Source of the DNA: UMGS1279 sp045577495
GTDB lineage: Bacteria > Bacillota > Clostridia > Oscillospirales > Acutalibacteraceae
Direction of reading: 5' to 3'
Assembly (NCBI GenBank): GCA_045577495.1
Contig: JAZNIK010000027.1
Location: 1-22,230 of the forward strand
DNA: 22,230 nt
Below the pieces are notes generated by a model, which had not been told where the DNA came from, searched no databases, and saw only the letters and a list, made by a program, of their open reading frames with translations. Below are positions 1-6,677 of the stretch, piece after piece. Positions within the stretch are counted from its first letter, which is position 1; each line of letters starts with the position of its first letter. A program made the translations under genes and the position numbers.

Positions 1-29
1 AGAATTTTTTGATGTGCGAGGCAAAAACG

Positions 30-122
30 CAGTAAATCCTAACGGATTTACGAGTATTTTAACAATGCCACAGCAGAAAATACTTGTTTCAAAATCTGAT
101 TCAAGTTTGAATGCTTTGGCTA
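30..122 (+). repeat. Left copy of a 93-bp terminal inverted repeat
   Basis: This segment is the reverse complement of 22138-22230, with one difference in 93 bases (G at 109 against A in the equivalent strand of the other copy). It begins with a perfect hairpin, an 8-bp stem at 32-39 and 44-51 around the loop TAAC. Identity stops at 122, six bases before the recD2 Shine-Dalgarno AAGGAG (128-133). One reading frame stays open through the whole copy, and the single difference is synonymous in that frame (TTG or TTA, Leu). It could be a dispersed repeat, a duplicated gene end or a contig-edge repeat; the sequence cannot separate these. Confidence 0.9.
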
Positions 123-142
123 GGTTGAAGGAGTGTGTAAAT

Positions 143-2380
143 ATGCCGATAGAGGTATCAGCAAATAAAAATTCAGAAAAAATCAGCGGTAGTATAGAGC
201 ATATTACATACACGAATTCCTCTAACGGCTATACAGTTGCAGTTTTAAAAACAAGTGATGATAGTTTTACGGTGGTAGGCACAATGCCGTTTTTATCGGT
301 GGGTGATTTTGTAACTCTTACGGGTTATTTTGATTCGCATCCTACATATGGTCCTCAGTTTAAGGTAAACTCCTTTGAAAAAACCGCACCCTCTGATAGT
401 ATATCAATACTTAGATATTTATCTTCAGGCGCAATAAGGGGCGTGGGCCCTGCAACCGCAAGAAGTATAGTAGAGCGCTTTGGGGACAGAGCATTAACAA
501 TTATCGAAACCGAGCCCGAGCGACTTTCGGAGATACGCGGCATTTCGTTTGATAAGGCTATAAAAATCGGCGAGGAGTATCAAAAGCAGTTTGGTGTTAG
601 AGATGTAATGCTATTTTTAAGCCCCTTTAGAGTCTCTCCTGAGGGGGCTTTAAAGGTGTTTAATGCCCTTGGTAGTAACGCTACAGAAATTATAAGGCAA
701 AATCCCTATGTTCTTTGTAGTGAACAGATAGGCTTTTCGTTTGAAAAGGCGGAGGAAATTTCGCTCACCTTTAATATCCCAAAGGATAGCGACTGTAGAA
801 TAGCCGCAGGAATAGAGTATATTTTAAAACATAATTTATCTAATGGACATACCTGTTTGCCAAAAAGCAAACTAGCCGAAACGGCGGCTCGTCTTTTAGA
901 GTGCGAGGTAGATGAAGTAAACAGAATAATAGATGAAATGTTTAATTCGCTAGGTCTTCGTTTAATGGTAATGGATAATACCGATTTTGTGTTTTTGCCA
1001 AAATATTATGCGGCGGAGGATTTTGTTTCGGCAAGATTATCTGTGCTTTTAAAATATTCACCTCCCAGTGAAATAATGGCGGATTTAGAGATAGAGCAGA
1101 TAGAACTTAAAGAAAAAATCAAGTATGAGGAACTTCAAAAAAAAGCCATTCGTATGGCGGTTTCAAGCGGTATAATGGTGCTTACGGGTGGCCCAGGTAC
1201 AGGCAAAACAACAACCCTTAATGCAATAATTAAAATACTAAAGTCTAAGGATTTAAATATTGCCTTGGCGGCGCCTACCGGTAGAGCGGCTAAAAGAATG
1301 AGTGAGCTTACAGGTTGCGAGGCAAAAACAATTCATCGTTTGCTTGAAGTGGAGTGGAGTGACGAAGAAAAGCACACCTTTGCCCGAAACGAAAGAAACC
1401 CCTTAAACTGTGATGTTTTGGTTGTTGATGAAATGTCTATGGTGGATATTCTTTTGTTTGAAAGTCTTTTAAGGGCGGTACGGCTTGGTTGCAGAATAAT
1501 CCTTGTTGGTGATGCCGACCAACTTCCAAGCGTTGGCGCGGGTAATGTTTTGGCAGATATTCTCGCCTCAAACTGCATTCCCTCGGTTGGATTAACAAAG
1601 GTGTTCCGTCAGGCTATGGAAAGCCTTATTGTTGCCAATGCACATAAAATAATATCGGGAGAATTGCCTGAACTCACCTCTAAAACATCAGACTTTTTTA
1701 TGCTGCAAAATGTCGATAGACTGTCAGCAGCAGAGATGGTTGTCGAGCTTTGCTCAAAACGACTTCCCGAGGCATATGGCTTTAAACCAATGAGCGATAT
1801 ACAGGTGCTTTGCCCCTCTAAAAAACTCGATTTGGGAAGTATTAGCCTTAATAATATGCTTCAGGACAGGCTTAATCCAAAGGTATCAGAGGCTAAAAAG
1901 GTTAGCTTTAAAGGGTTTGAACTTCGCGAGGGCGATAAGGTTATGCAAACCAAAAACAACTACGATATTATGTGGACAAGCGATAACGGCGAAGGCGGTA
2001 TGGGCGTTTTTAACGGTGATATAGGAATATTAGAAACGGTCGATAGAAAAAACAGTCTGCTTAAGGTCAGATATGATGATAAGGTTGCCGTGTATTATAA
2101 TGAAAATATCGGCGAACTTGAACTGGCATATGCTATGACTATTCATAAAAGTCAGGGTAGCGAGTTTGAGTGTGTTGTACTGCCACTTTTGGATACACCG
2201 TCAAAGCTTCTTTATAGAAATCTTTTATATACCGCCGTAACGAGAGCAAAAAAACTCTTGATAGTTGTTGGTAGTAAACAGGTTTTAAACTCAATGGTTG
2301 AAAACAACCGCAAAAACTTAAGATATACATCTCTTAAAAAAAGGTTGGAGGATATATTTGCTCAAAGCACTGATAGATAG
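143..2380 (+). CDS. recD2: RecD2 family 5'-3' DNA helicase (SF1B)
   Basis: ATP-dependent DNA helicase of the RecD2 (RecD/TraA-like) family, which acts in DNA repair and fork maintenance in bacteria without needing RecBC. The product is 745 residues, normal for RecD2. An N-terminal OB-like and helix-hairpin-helix region (including IRGVGPATARSIVERFG) precedes the motor. The motor shows Walker A GGPGTGKT at residues 349-356, then PTGRAAKRM, the Walker B-type VVDEMSMVD, GDADQLPSVGAGN, and the C-terminal motifs AMTIHKSQGSEF and YTAVTRAKK. I chose ATG 143 because AAGGAG sits 9 nt upstream at 128-133. The frame stays open further upstream to the window edge, but that part lies in the 93-bp repeat and does not look like RecD2. 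The 3' end overlaps the next gene by 23 nt, so the two are probably co-transcribed. Confidence 0.95.
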   Translation: MPIEVSANKNSEKISGSIEHITYTNSSNGYTVAVLKTSDDSFTVVGTMPFLSVGDFVTLTGYFDSHPTYGPQFKVNSFEKTAPSDSISILRYLSSGAIRGVGPATARSIVERFGDRALTIIETEPERLSEIRGISFDKAIKIGEEYQKQFGVRDVMLFLSPFRVSPEGALKVFNALGSNATEIIRQNPYVLCSEQIGFSFEKAEEISLTFNIPKDSDCRIAAGIEYILKHNLSNGHTCLPKSKLAETAARLLECEVDEVNRIIDEMFNSLGLRLMVMDNTDFVFLPKYYAAEDFVSARLSVLLKYSPPSEIMADLEIEQIELKEKIKYEELQKKAIRMAVSSGIMVLTGGPGTGKTTTLNAIIKILKSKDLNIALAAPTGRAAKRMSELTGCEAKTIHRLLEVEWSDEEKHTFARNERNPLNCDVLVVDEMSMVDILLFESLLRAVRLGCRIILVGDADQLPSVGAGNVLADILASNCIPSVGLTKVFRQAMESLIVANAHKIISGELPELTSKTSDFFMLQNVDRLSAAEMVVELCSKRLPEAYGFKPMSDIQVLCPSKKLDLGSISLNNMLQDRLNPKVSEAKKVSFKGFELREGDKVMQTKNNYDIMWTSDNGEGGMGVFNGDIGILETVDRKNSLLKVRYDDKVAVYYNENIGELELAYAMTIHKSQGSEFECVVLPLLDTPSKLLYRNLLYTAVTRAKKLLIVVGSKQVLNSMVENNRKNLRYTSLKKRLEDIFAQSTDR

Positions 2381-3092
2381 TTTTATAAAAATGGTGTTTC
2401 CAAACCATTGTTTGTGTTGTGATAAACTTATTACAGGCGATTATTTCTGCAAGGATTGTGATGGCTTGGTTAAGCCGATAGACCTTAAAACCTGTAAAAA
2501 GTGTGGGCACCCGATGAAGCTTTGCTCTTGCAAATGGAATTTTTACTATTTTGATGGCATTATAGGTTGTTTTGAAAATGATAACCAAAACAAAACTTCC
2601 TTCTATCGCTTTAAATTTGGAGCAAATTTTAAGGGCGGCGAGTTTTTTGCTCGGCATTTAATCGAGCGTATAAATCAGCGTTATGGTCAAATAGAGTTTG
2701 ATTATATCACTTGTGTTCCTGCCGATAAAACAAATCGTCACACCCGCAAATATAATCATCTTGAGTTTTTAACTAAAAAAGTTGCAGAGGCATTAAAAAT
2801 AAAACGAAAGAGATTGTTATCGGTTGCAAAATCGGTTCCCAAACAGCATAAAACAAAAACCTTTAACGAGAGATATGATAACGTAAACGAAAAATATTCT
2901 GCCGTAAAAAATGTGGATTTAAAAAGCAAAAGAGTTCTTTTAATTGATGATATAAAAACAACCGGTGCCACACTTAGTGAGTGTGCAAGGCAGTTAAAAC
3001 TAAAGGGTGCCACTGAAGTTTTTGCGGCAGTTGCCCTTGTAACATATCCTGTTAAAAATAATAATGACAACCTGATTGAAAAATCAGATTAA
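2358..3092 (+). CDS. ComF family phosphoribosyltransferase-like protein
   Basis: The product is 244 residues and has the ComFC/GntX architecture. The N-terminus carries paired cysteines typical of its zinc-binding part (CLCC, CKDC, CKKC, CSC within about residues 18-58). The C-terminal half is a type I phosphoribosyltransferase fold with the PRPP-binding motif VLLIDDIKTTGAT, acidic pair D197-D198. In competent bacteria ComFC helps DNA uptake, but homologues are widespread in organisms not known to be competent, so the role here is open. The start is TTG 2358 with GGAGG 6 nt upstream; the gene overlaps the end of recD2, which suggests translational coupling. No other competence gene is in the window. 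Confidence 0.88.
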   Translation: MLKALIDSFIKMVFPNHCLCCDKLITGDYFCKDCDGLVKPIDLKTCKKCGHPMKLCSCKWNFYYFDGIIGCFENDNQNKTSFYRFKFGANFKGGEFFARHLIERINQRYGQIEFDYITCVPADKTNRHTRKYNHLEFLTKKVAEALKIKRKRLLSVAKSVPKQHKTKTFNERYDNVNEKYSAVKNVDLKSKRVLLIDDIKTTGATLSECARQLKLKGATEVFAAVALVTYPVKNNNDNLIEKSD

Positions 3093-3137
3093 TTGTTGTA
3101 AAATATAAATATAATCACAATAGAGGATGGGTCTTGT

Positions 3138-4163
3138 ATGGCTACAAATATTGCTATAGATATAGGAACAAGCAAAACAGTTTTAGCCTCGGGCAATAAA
3201 ATTGTTTTAGAGCTTCCAAGCGTGGTTACGGTGGATACCGACACAGATGAGCCGGTTTATTTTGGCGAAAAAGCGTATTCTACCATAGGTCGTACGCCCG
3301 AGAGCTTAACTGCCGTTTTTCCTATTCAGCGTAGCGTAATTGCAGATTATGATATCGCAGAAAGTATGTTAAAAGAATATATGACATCGGCTTTTGGTAA
3401 TCGTATTATTAAACCAAAGGTTATGGTTGTTATGCCTAGCGGTGTTACGGCAATGCAACACCACTCAGTTGCCGATGTTGTTGAGGCATCAGGTGGAAGA
3501 AATGCGCAAACCATCGAGGCGCCTATTGCAGTAGCGGCAGGCCTTGGGCTTGATTTATCAAGACCAAAGGGTAGTATGGTTATAGATATGGGCGCAGGTA
3601 CAACCGATGCCGCAACAATTTCAATGGGCGGTATTGCGGCTTGTGATTCTATTCCTGTGGCTTCTCGCGATTTTGATGAAAGCATTTTAAAATACGTTAG
3701 AAGAAATTATAATATACTTATCGGTCTTAATACGGCGGAGGACATAAAAAAGCGTGTTGGTACCGCAATAGAGCACACCTTGGAGGTTGCAATAACCGTT
3801 AAGGGCAGACATTTGCAAACAGGTCTTCCAACAACCTTTGAAATAACCTCGGGCGAGGTATACGATGCTATTGCCGATAAGTGCTATGCAATAATCAGCG
3901 GAATTCGTAGAGTTATTGAAAAAACACCACCCGACCTTGTTGCTGATATTATGACCGAGGGCATTTATCTTACGGGTGGCGGCTCCTTGCTTACAGGGTT
4001 TGATAAATTGCTTGAAAAATGCTTGGGCACAAAAATTCATATGGCACCCGACCCACTTCATACAGCCGTTAATGGCGCGGCGGCGGCACTTAAAATGCCC
4101 GAATTGCTTAGAAATCTAGACTATCATTATCGCGCCTTACAAGAGCTTAAGGTTGAGGGCTAA
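3138..4163 (+). CDS. MreB/Mbl family actin-like cell-shape protein
   Basis: Bacterial actin homologue of 341 residues, a normal MreB length. Visible actin-fold motifs are the phosphate-1 loop IDIGTSKT near the N-terminus, phosphate-2 VIDMGAGTTD in the middle, and the adenosine motif GIYLTGGGSLLTG towards the C-terminus. MreB-family filaments at the inner membrane guide the cell-wall elongation machinery that includes RodA. The usual partners mreC and mreD are absent next to it, so this may be a paralogue (Mbl or MreBH type) rather than the main MreB. Start ATG 3138 follows AGAGG at 3122-3126. The gap after comF holds a TATAAT at 3110-3115 but no convincing -35 box, so a separate promoter is possible but unproven. 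Its last codons hold a possible ribosome site for the next gene. Confidence 0.88.
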   Translation: MATNIAIDIGTSKTVLASGNKIVLELPSVVTVDTDTDEPVYFGEKAYSTIGRTPESLTAVFPIQRSVIADYDIAESMLKEYMTSAFGNRIIKPKVMVVMPSGVTAMQHHSVADVVEASGGRNAQTIEAPIAVAAGLGLDLSRPKGSMVIDMGAGTTDAATISMGGIAACDSIPVASRDFDESILKYVRRNYNILIGLNTAEDIKKRVGTAIEHTLEVAITVKGRHLQTGLPTTFEITSGEVYDAIADKCYAIISGIRRVIEKTPPDLVADIMTEGIYLTGGGSLLTGFDKLLEKCLGTKIHMAPDPLHTAVNGAAAALKMPELLRNLDYHYRALQELKVEG

Positions 4164-4167
4164 TATA

Positions 4168-4362
4168 ATGAAAAACAAAAATCAACCACAGTCAAATTGT
4201 GAAATGTGCGCCTATTTTGTATATGACGAAGAGTATGAATGCTATGTCTGTGATATAAATTTAGACGAGGACGAAATGATGCGATTTATGCGCGGCAGCG
4301 ATTATAACTGTCCGTATTTCAAATTCTACGATGAGTATAAAATGGTGCAAAAACAAAACTAA
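4168..4362 (+). CDS. DUF6472-like small cysteine-rich protein
   Basis: A 64-residue acidic protein that I recognise as resembling the uncharacterised DUF6472 family of Clostridia. The family-like pattern is CEMC, then an acidic Tyr-rich DEEYE stretch, YVCDINLDEDEM, and a final NCPYF. Four or five conserved-looking cysteines suggest a small metal-binding or redox-active knuckle; this is inference and no function is known to me. I chose ATG 4168 over the upstream in-frame start at 4153 because the homology-like part starts after it, and GAGG in the preceding gene's end is correctly placed. It lies 4 nt after the MreB-like stop and 12 nt before the phosphatase gene, so all three are likely one transcript. 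Confidence 0.75.
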   Translation: MKNKNQPQSNCEMCAYFVYDEEYECYVCDINLDEDEMMRFMRGSDYNCPYFKFYDEYKMVQKQN

Positions 4363-4374
4363 AGGAAATATAAT

Positions 4375-4812
4375 ATGACAAAAATACTTTTTCTCTGTCA
4401 CGGGAATATTTGTCGTTCGCCGATTGCTGAATATGTTTGCAAGGATTTAGCCAAGGATAGAAATGATATTCATATTGAATCTAAGGCGGTGTCAATCGAG
4501 GAAATCGGCAATTCAATTTATCCAAAAGCGGCAGAAACACTTAGAAAAAATGGTGTACCTTTTTCAAAACATATAGCAAGGCAAATAACAAAAGAGGATT
4601 ATAACAGCTTCGATTATATAATAGTTATGGAGGAGTATAACCTGCCAAGACTTCATAGAATAATAGGGTCGGATACCGATAATAAGGTTTATAGGTTACT
4701 TGATTTTACCGATACGCCAGGTGATATTGAGGACCCTTGGTATTCGGGCAGGTTTGATTTTGTGTTTGAACAAATAAAAAAAGGCTGCAAAGCGTTATTG
4801 GAGAATATATAA
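4375..4812 (+). CDS. Low-molecular-weight protein tyrosine (or arginine) phosphatase
   Basis: Cytosolic phosphatase of 145 residues. The catalytic P-loop is at the extreme N-terminus, CHGNICRS with nucleophile Cys8 and Arg14 (C-x5-R), and the general-acid aspartate is D120 in the DPWYSGR motif, both at the expected places for the LMW-PTP family. Some Bacillota members remove phosphate from arginine (YwlE), others act on tyrosine kinases of capsule synthesis (Wzb/PtpB). The sequence alone does not decide, and no kinase gene is nearby. Start ATG 4375 follows AAAGGA closely. A strong terminator follows the stop at once, ending the recD2-to-phosphatase block. Confidence 0.9.
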   Translation: MTKILFLCHGNICRSPIAEYVCKDLAKDRNDIHIESKAVSIEEIGNSIYPKAAETLRKNGVPFSKHIARQITKEDYNSFDYIIVMEEYNLPRLHRIIGSDTDNKVYRLLDFTDTPGDIEDPWYSGRFDFVFEQIKKGCKALLENI

Positions 4813-4817
4813 AATAA

Positions 4818-4854
4818 AAAATTCGCTCACTGTAAAAGTGGGCGAATTTTGTTT
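4818..4854. terminator. Bidirectional rho-independent terminator
   Basis: A 13-bp stem (4819-4831 with 4837-4849, one G-U pair) around a 5-nt loop. On the plus strand it ends in T-rich sequence after the phosphatase gene; A-rich sequence at 4811-4820 gives a U tract when read from the minus strand, where it follows the AraC-type fragment. Confidence 0.85.
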
Positions 4855-5350
4855 ACTTTTCTGCTTGTATATCCTGCCGCTTAACCTGACGCGGAGTTTT
4901 GCCTGTTTGAGCAAAAAAGTGTCTGTTAAAACTTCTAAGAGAGTTAAAACCAACCGAAAAAGCAACCTCGGTGATGCTTAAATCACCTTTTTTGAGCATA
5001 GACTCTGCATCTCTAATGCGTAGAGTGCTTATATATTCAGTAAAACTCATACCGATTTCTTTGCTAAAAAGATGGGATATGTAGTATTTACTCATATGTG
5101 TGTTTTCGGCAATTTTTTCTAAGGTTATATCCTCTGTGTAATGCTCACCGCAATATATCAAAACCGATTGCAAGGCGTTGATGTTTCTTTTTTCGATAGA
5201 GACAAGCTCAGTAGTTCTGAAAATATTTGATAATAGTATACATAAGCAATTTTTAATAATAGTATCAGAAAATTTTGATGGAGTATATTTTTCTTTAAGA
5301 GTAAGTTGCAAAATGGGCAAAAGTTCTTCAGCATGAAATGCCTTTAGCAC
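4853..5350 (-). pseudogene. AraC family transcription regulator, 5'-truncated remnant
   Basis: The reading frame encodes the C-terminal 165 or so residues of an AraC-type regulator. The DNA-binding domain looks complete, with two helix-turn-helix units: ITLEKIAENTHMSKYYISHLF and ITEVAFSVGFNSLRSFNRHF, followed by the typical TGKTPRQVKR end. The N-terminal cupin or effector domain (commonly 100 or more residues) is absent. The frame closes with a stop just upstream of GTG 5350, and no Shine-Dalgarno precedes that GTG. At the broken end it abuts, head to head, the 3' end of an oxidoreductase gene. It therefore looks like half of a divergent regulator-target pair that lost its middle by deletion, or an assembly misjoin. 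A DNA-binding-only protein cannot be excluded but lacks a translation start signal. Confidence 0.8.
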
Positions 5351-5526
5351 CTAAGGATGATCAACTATTCTACAAAAAACTTCGTGCATTTGTTGATGCA
5401 ATCAAAGAGGGTGGCAAGGCTACTGTTCCATCAAGCGAGATCGTTTACAATCAGGCTATTATTGACGGTATTATCAAATCTGCAGAGCTTGGCAGAGAAA
5501 TCGAGATTGAAATTCCAGAGGTTTAA
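5338..5526 (+). pseudogene. Gfo/Idh/MocA family oxidoreductase, C-terminal remnant
   Basis: About 60 codons match the usual end of a Gfo/Idh/MocA NAD(P)-dependent sugar or inositol dehydrogenase: FVDAIKEGGKATVPSSEI, then QAIIDGIIKSAELGREIEIE, the family's typical last helix and strand. The N-terminal Rossmann fold and most of the C-terminal domain are missing (family members are usually near 330-400 residues). The in-frame ATG 5338 has no ribosome site. Codons are richer in ATC and TAC than in many neighbours, as in a well-expressed gene such as rplU here, so the lost gene may have been highly expressed. The original terminator is intact just downstream. It lies directly against the AraC-type remnant, with both 5' ends missing at the same point. 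Confidence 0.78.
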
Positions 5527-5535
5527 TTTATAAAT

Positions 5536-5569
5536 AAAAATGAGCCGATTTTTTAATCGGCTCATTTTT
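5536..5569 (+). terminator. Rho-independent terminator after the oxidoreductase remnant
   Basis: A perfect 15-bp stem, 5536-5550 with 5555-5569, around a TTTT loop, ending in five T. Its survival suggests that the oxidoreductase gene was a normal transcription unit before truncation. Confidence 0.85.
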
Positions 5570-5571
5570 AA

Positions 5572-5608
5572 AAAGGGACTGTATTTTTCAGTTCCTTTGT
5601 TGTATAAT
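5572..5608 (+). promoter_or_regulatory. Second hairpin and -10 box ahead of the DUF4432 gene
   Basis: A 10-bp stem with one G-U pair (5572-5581 with 5589-5598) lies just after the terminator. It is followed by TATAAT at 5603-5608, a perfect -10 hexamer 21 nt before the next start codon. No good -35 box is visible at 16-18 nt spacing; the hairpin occupies that place. The DUF4432 promoter is therefore likely here but its -35 part is weak. Confidence 0.5.
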
Positions 5609-5628
5609 TAAAGGTGGAGAGTGATTAT

Positions 5629-6636
5629 ATGCCGAAACTTTTTGGAAAAAATATGACAAAGACCGAAATTTGCGAGCGTGTTGGTGATATATCTCAAATT
5701 GCGGGGGCAATGCCTTATACATATGATTCGGGCAAAGCAAAGGGCGCTGCCGCTGTTGAGGTTAAAACAGGTAGCGGATTAAGGTTTGTTATTTTGCTTG
5801 ATAAGGGTATGAATATTGCCTATGCTGAGTACAAGGGCATTCCTTTTTCATTTATATCAAAAACGGGTGTAGTTTCACCAAATCATTATGATGAACCCGA
5901 TTTTTTGCGTAGTTTTGAGGGCGGTCTGCTTACTACCTGTGGAATCACTTATATGGGTGCCCCCTGTGTTGATGAGGGGGTTAAGCTTGGTGCCCACGGT
6001 AGAATATCAAATATTCCTTCCTATGATGTTTGTATCTCTCAGGAATGGGATGAAAATGATGAATACTGTATTTCGGTTTCGGGCAAGGTGCGAGAAAGCA
6101 GTATGTTTGGTGAGAATATGGTTTTAAAAAGAACCATAAAAACCTATCTTGGTAGCGATAATTTTACAATTCACGATGAGGTAGTTAATGAGGGATTTGC
6201 AAAAACTCCTTTGATGCTTTTGTATCATATGAATTTTGGTTATCCTCTTTTAAGTGAGGATACCACCCTTTTAACCAACTGCGAAAATTTGCGCCCTCGT
6301 GATACTGAAGCCGAGAAGGGTGTTAATGAGGCTAATGAATTTTCTGCGCCCATCACCGATTATAAGGAACAGGTTTTTTATCGCGATAGTGTAAAGAAAA
6401 GTTACGCCGAGCTTAAAAACGATAAACTGGGTATGGCTTGTAGAATCGAGTTTGATGGTGAGCAATTACCATGTTTGGTTGAGTGGAAACAGGTAGGCAA
6501 GAAGGATTATGTTGTTGGCATTGAACCTGGAACAAACCCGCCTGATGGTCGTGATAAGATTAGAAGTAGGGGAGAACTTATAGAGCTTGAACCTTATGAA
6601 AAAAGAGAATTTGATTTAAAAATAACACTAAAATAG
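5629..6636 (+). CDS. DUF4432 / aldose 1-epimerase-like protein
   Basis: A 335-residue protein of the galactose-mutarotase-like beta-sandwich superfamily, best fitting the DUF4432 group of Clostridia. Visible family-like stretches are FVILLDKGMNIAYAEYKG, SFEGGLLTTCGITYMGAP, GAHGRISNIP, LLYHMNFGYPLL and, near the end, VVGIEPGTNPPDGRD. The superfamily binds a sugar and, in true mutarotases, interconverts anomers using Glu and His; which residues serve here cannot be assigned by eye. ATG 5629 is preferred over an upstream GTG because AAGGTGGAG lies just ahead of it. It follows a truncated Gfo/Idh/MocA gene and an AraC remnant, and together these would fit the remains of a carbohydrate-use locus. 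The gene itself appears intact. Confidence 0.85.
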   Translation: MPKLFGKNMTKTEICERVGDISQIAGAMPYTYDSGKAKGAAAVEVKTGSGLRFVILLDKGMNIAYAEYKGIPFSFISKTGVVSPNHYDEPDFLRSFEGGLLTTCGITYMGAPCVDEGVKLGAHGRISNIPSYDVCISQEWDENDEYCISVSGKVRESSMFGENMVLKRTIKTYLGSDNFTIHDEVVNEGFAKTPLMLLYHMNFGYPLLSEDTTLLTNCENLRPRDTEAEKGVNEANEFSAPITDYKEQVFYRDSVKKSYAELKNDKLGMACRIEFDGEQLPCLVEWKQVGKKDYVVGIEPGTNPPDGRDKIRSRGELIELEPYEKREFDLKITLK

Positions 6637-6638
6637 AT

Positions 6639-6677
6639 AAAAACAGCAGTTTTCAAAAAGAAAACTGCTGTTTTTTT
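6639..6677. terminator. Bidirectional terminator between the DUF4432 gene and dnaJ
   Basis: A stem of at least 11 bp plus flanking A-T pairs (6640-6654 with 6660-6674) and a 5-nt AAAAA loop. It has seven T on the plus side and an A tract that becomes U on the minus side. It serves two convergent genes and overlaps the dnaJ stop codon. Confidence 0.9.

Noticed and set aside
14..142. N-terminal extension of RecD2 (788-residue version)
   Set aside because: The extension is mostly the terminal repeat, found again beside hisS, and a strong ribosome site precedes ATG 143.
3072..3087. CTGATT-GAAA-AATCAG hairpin at the end of the comF-like gene as a terminator
   Set aside because: Stem is only 6 bp, AT-rich and has no following T tract.
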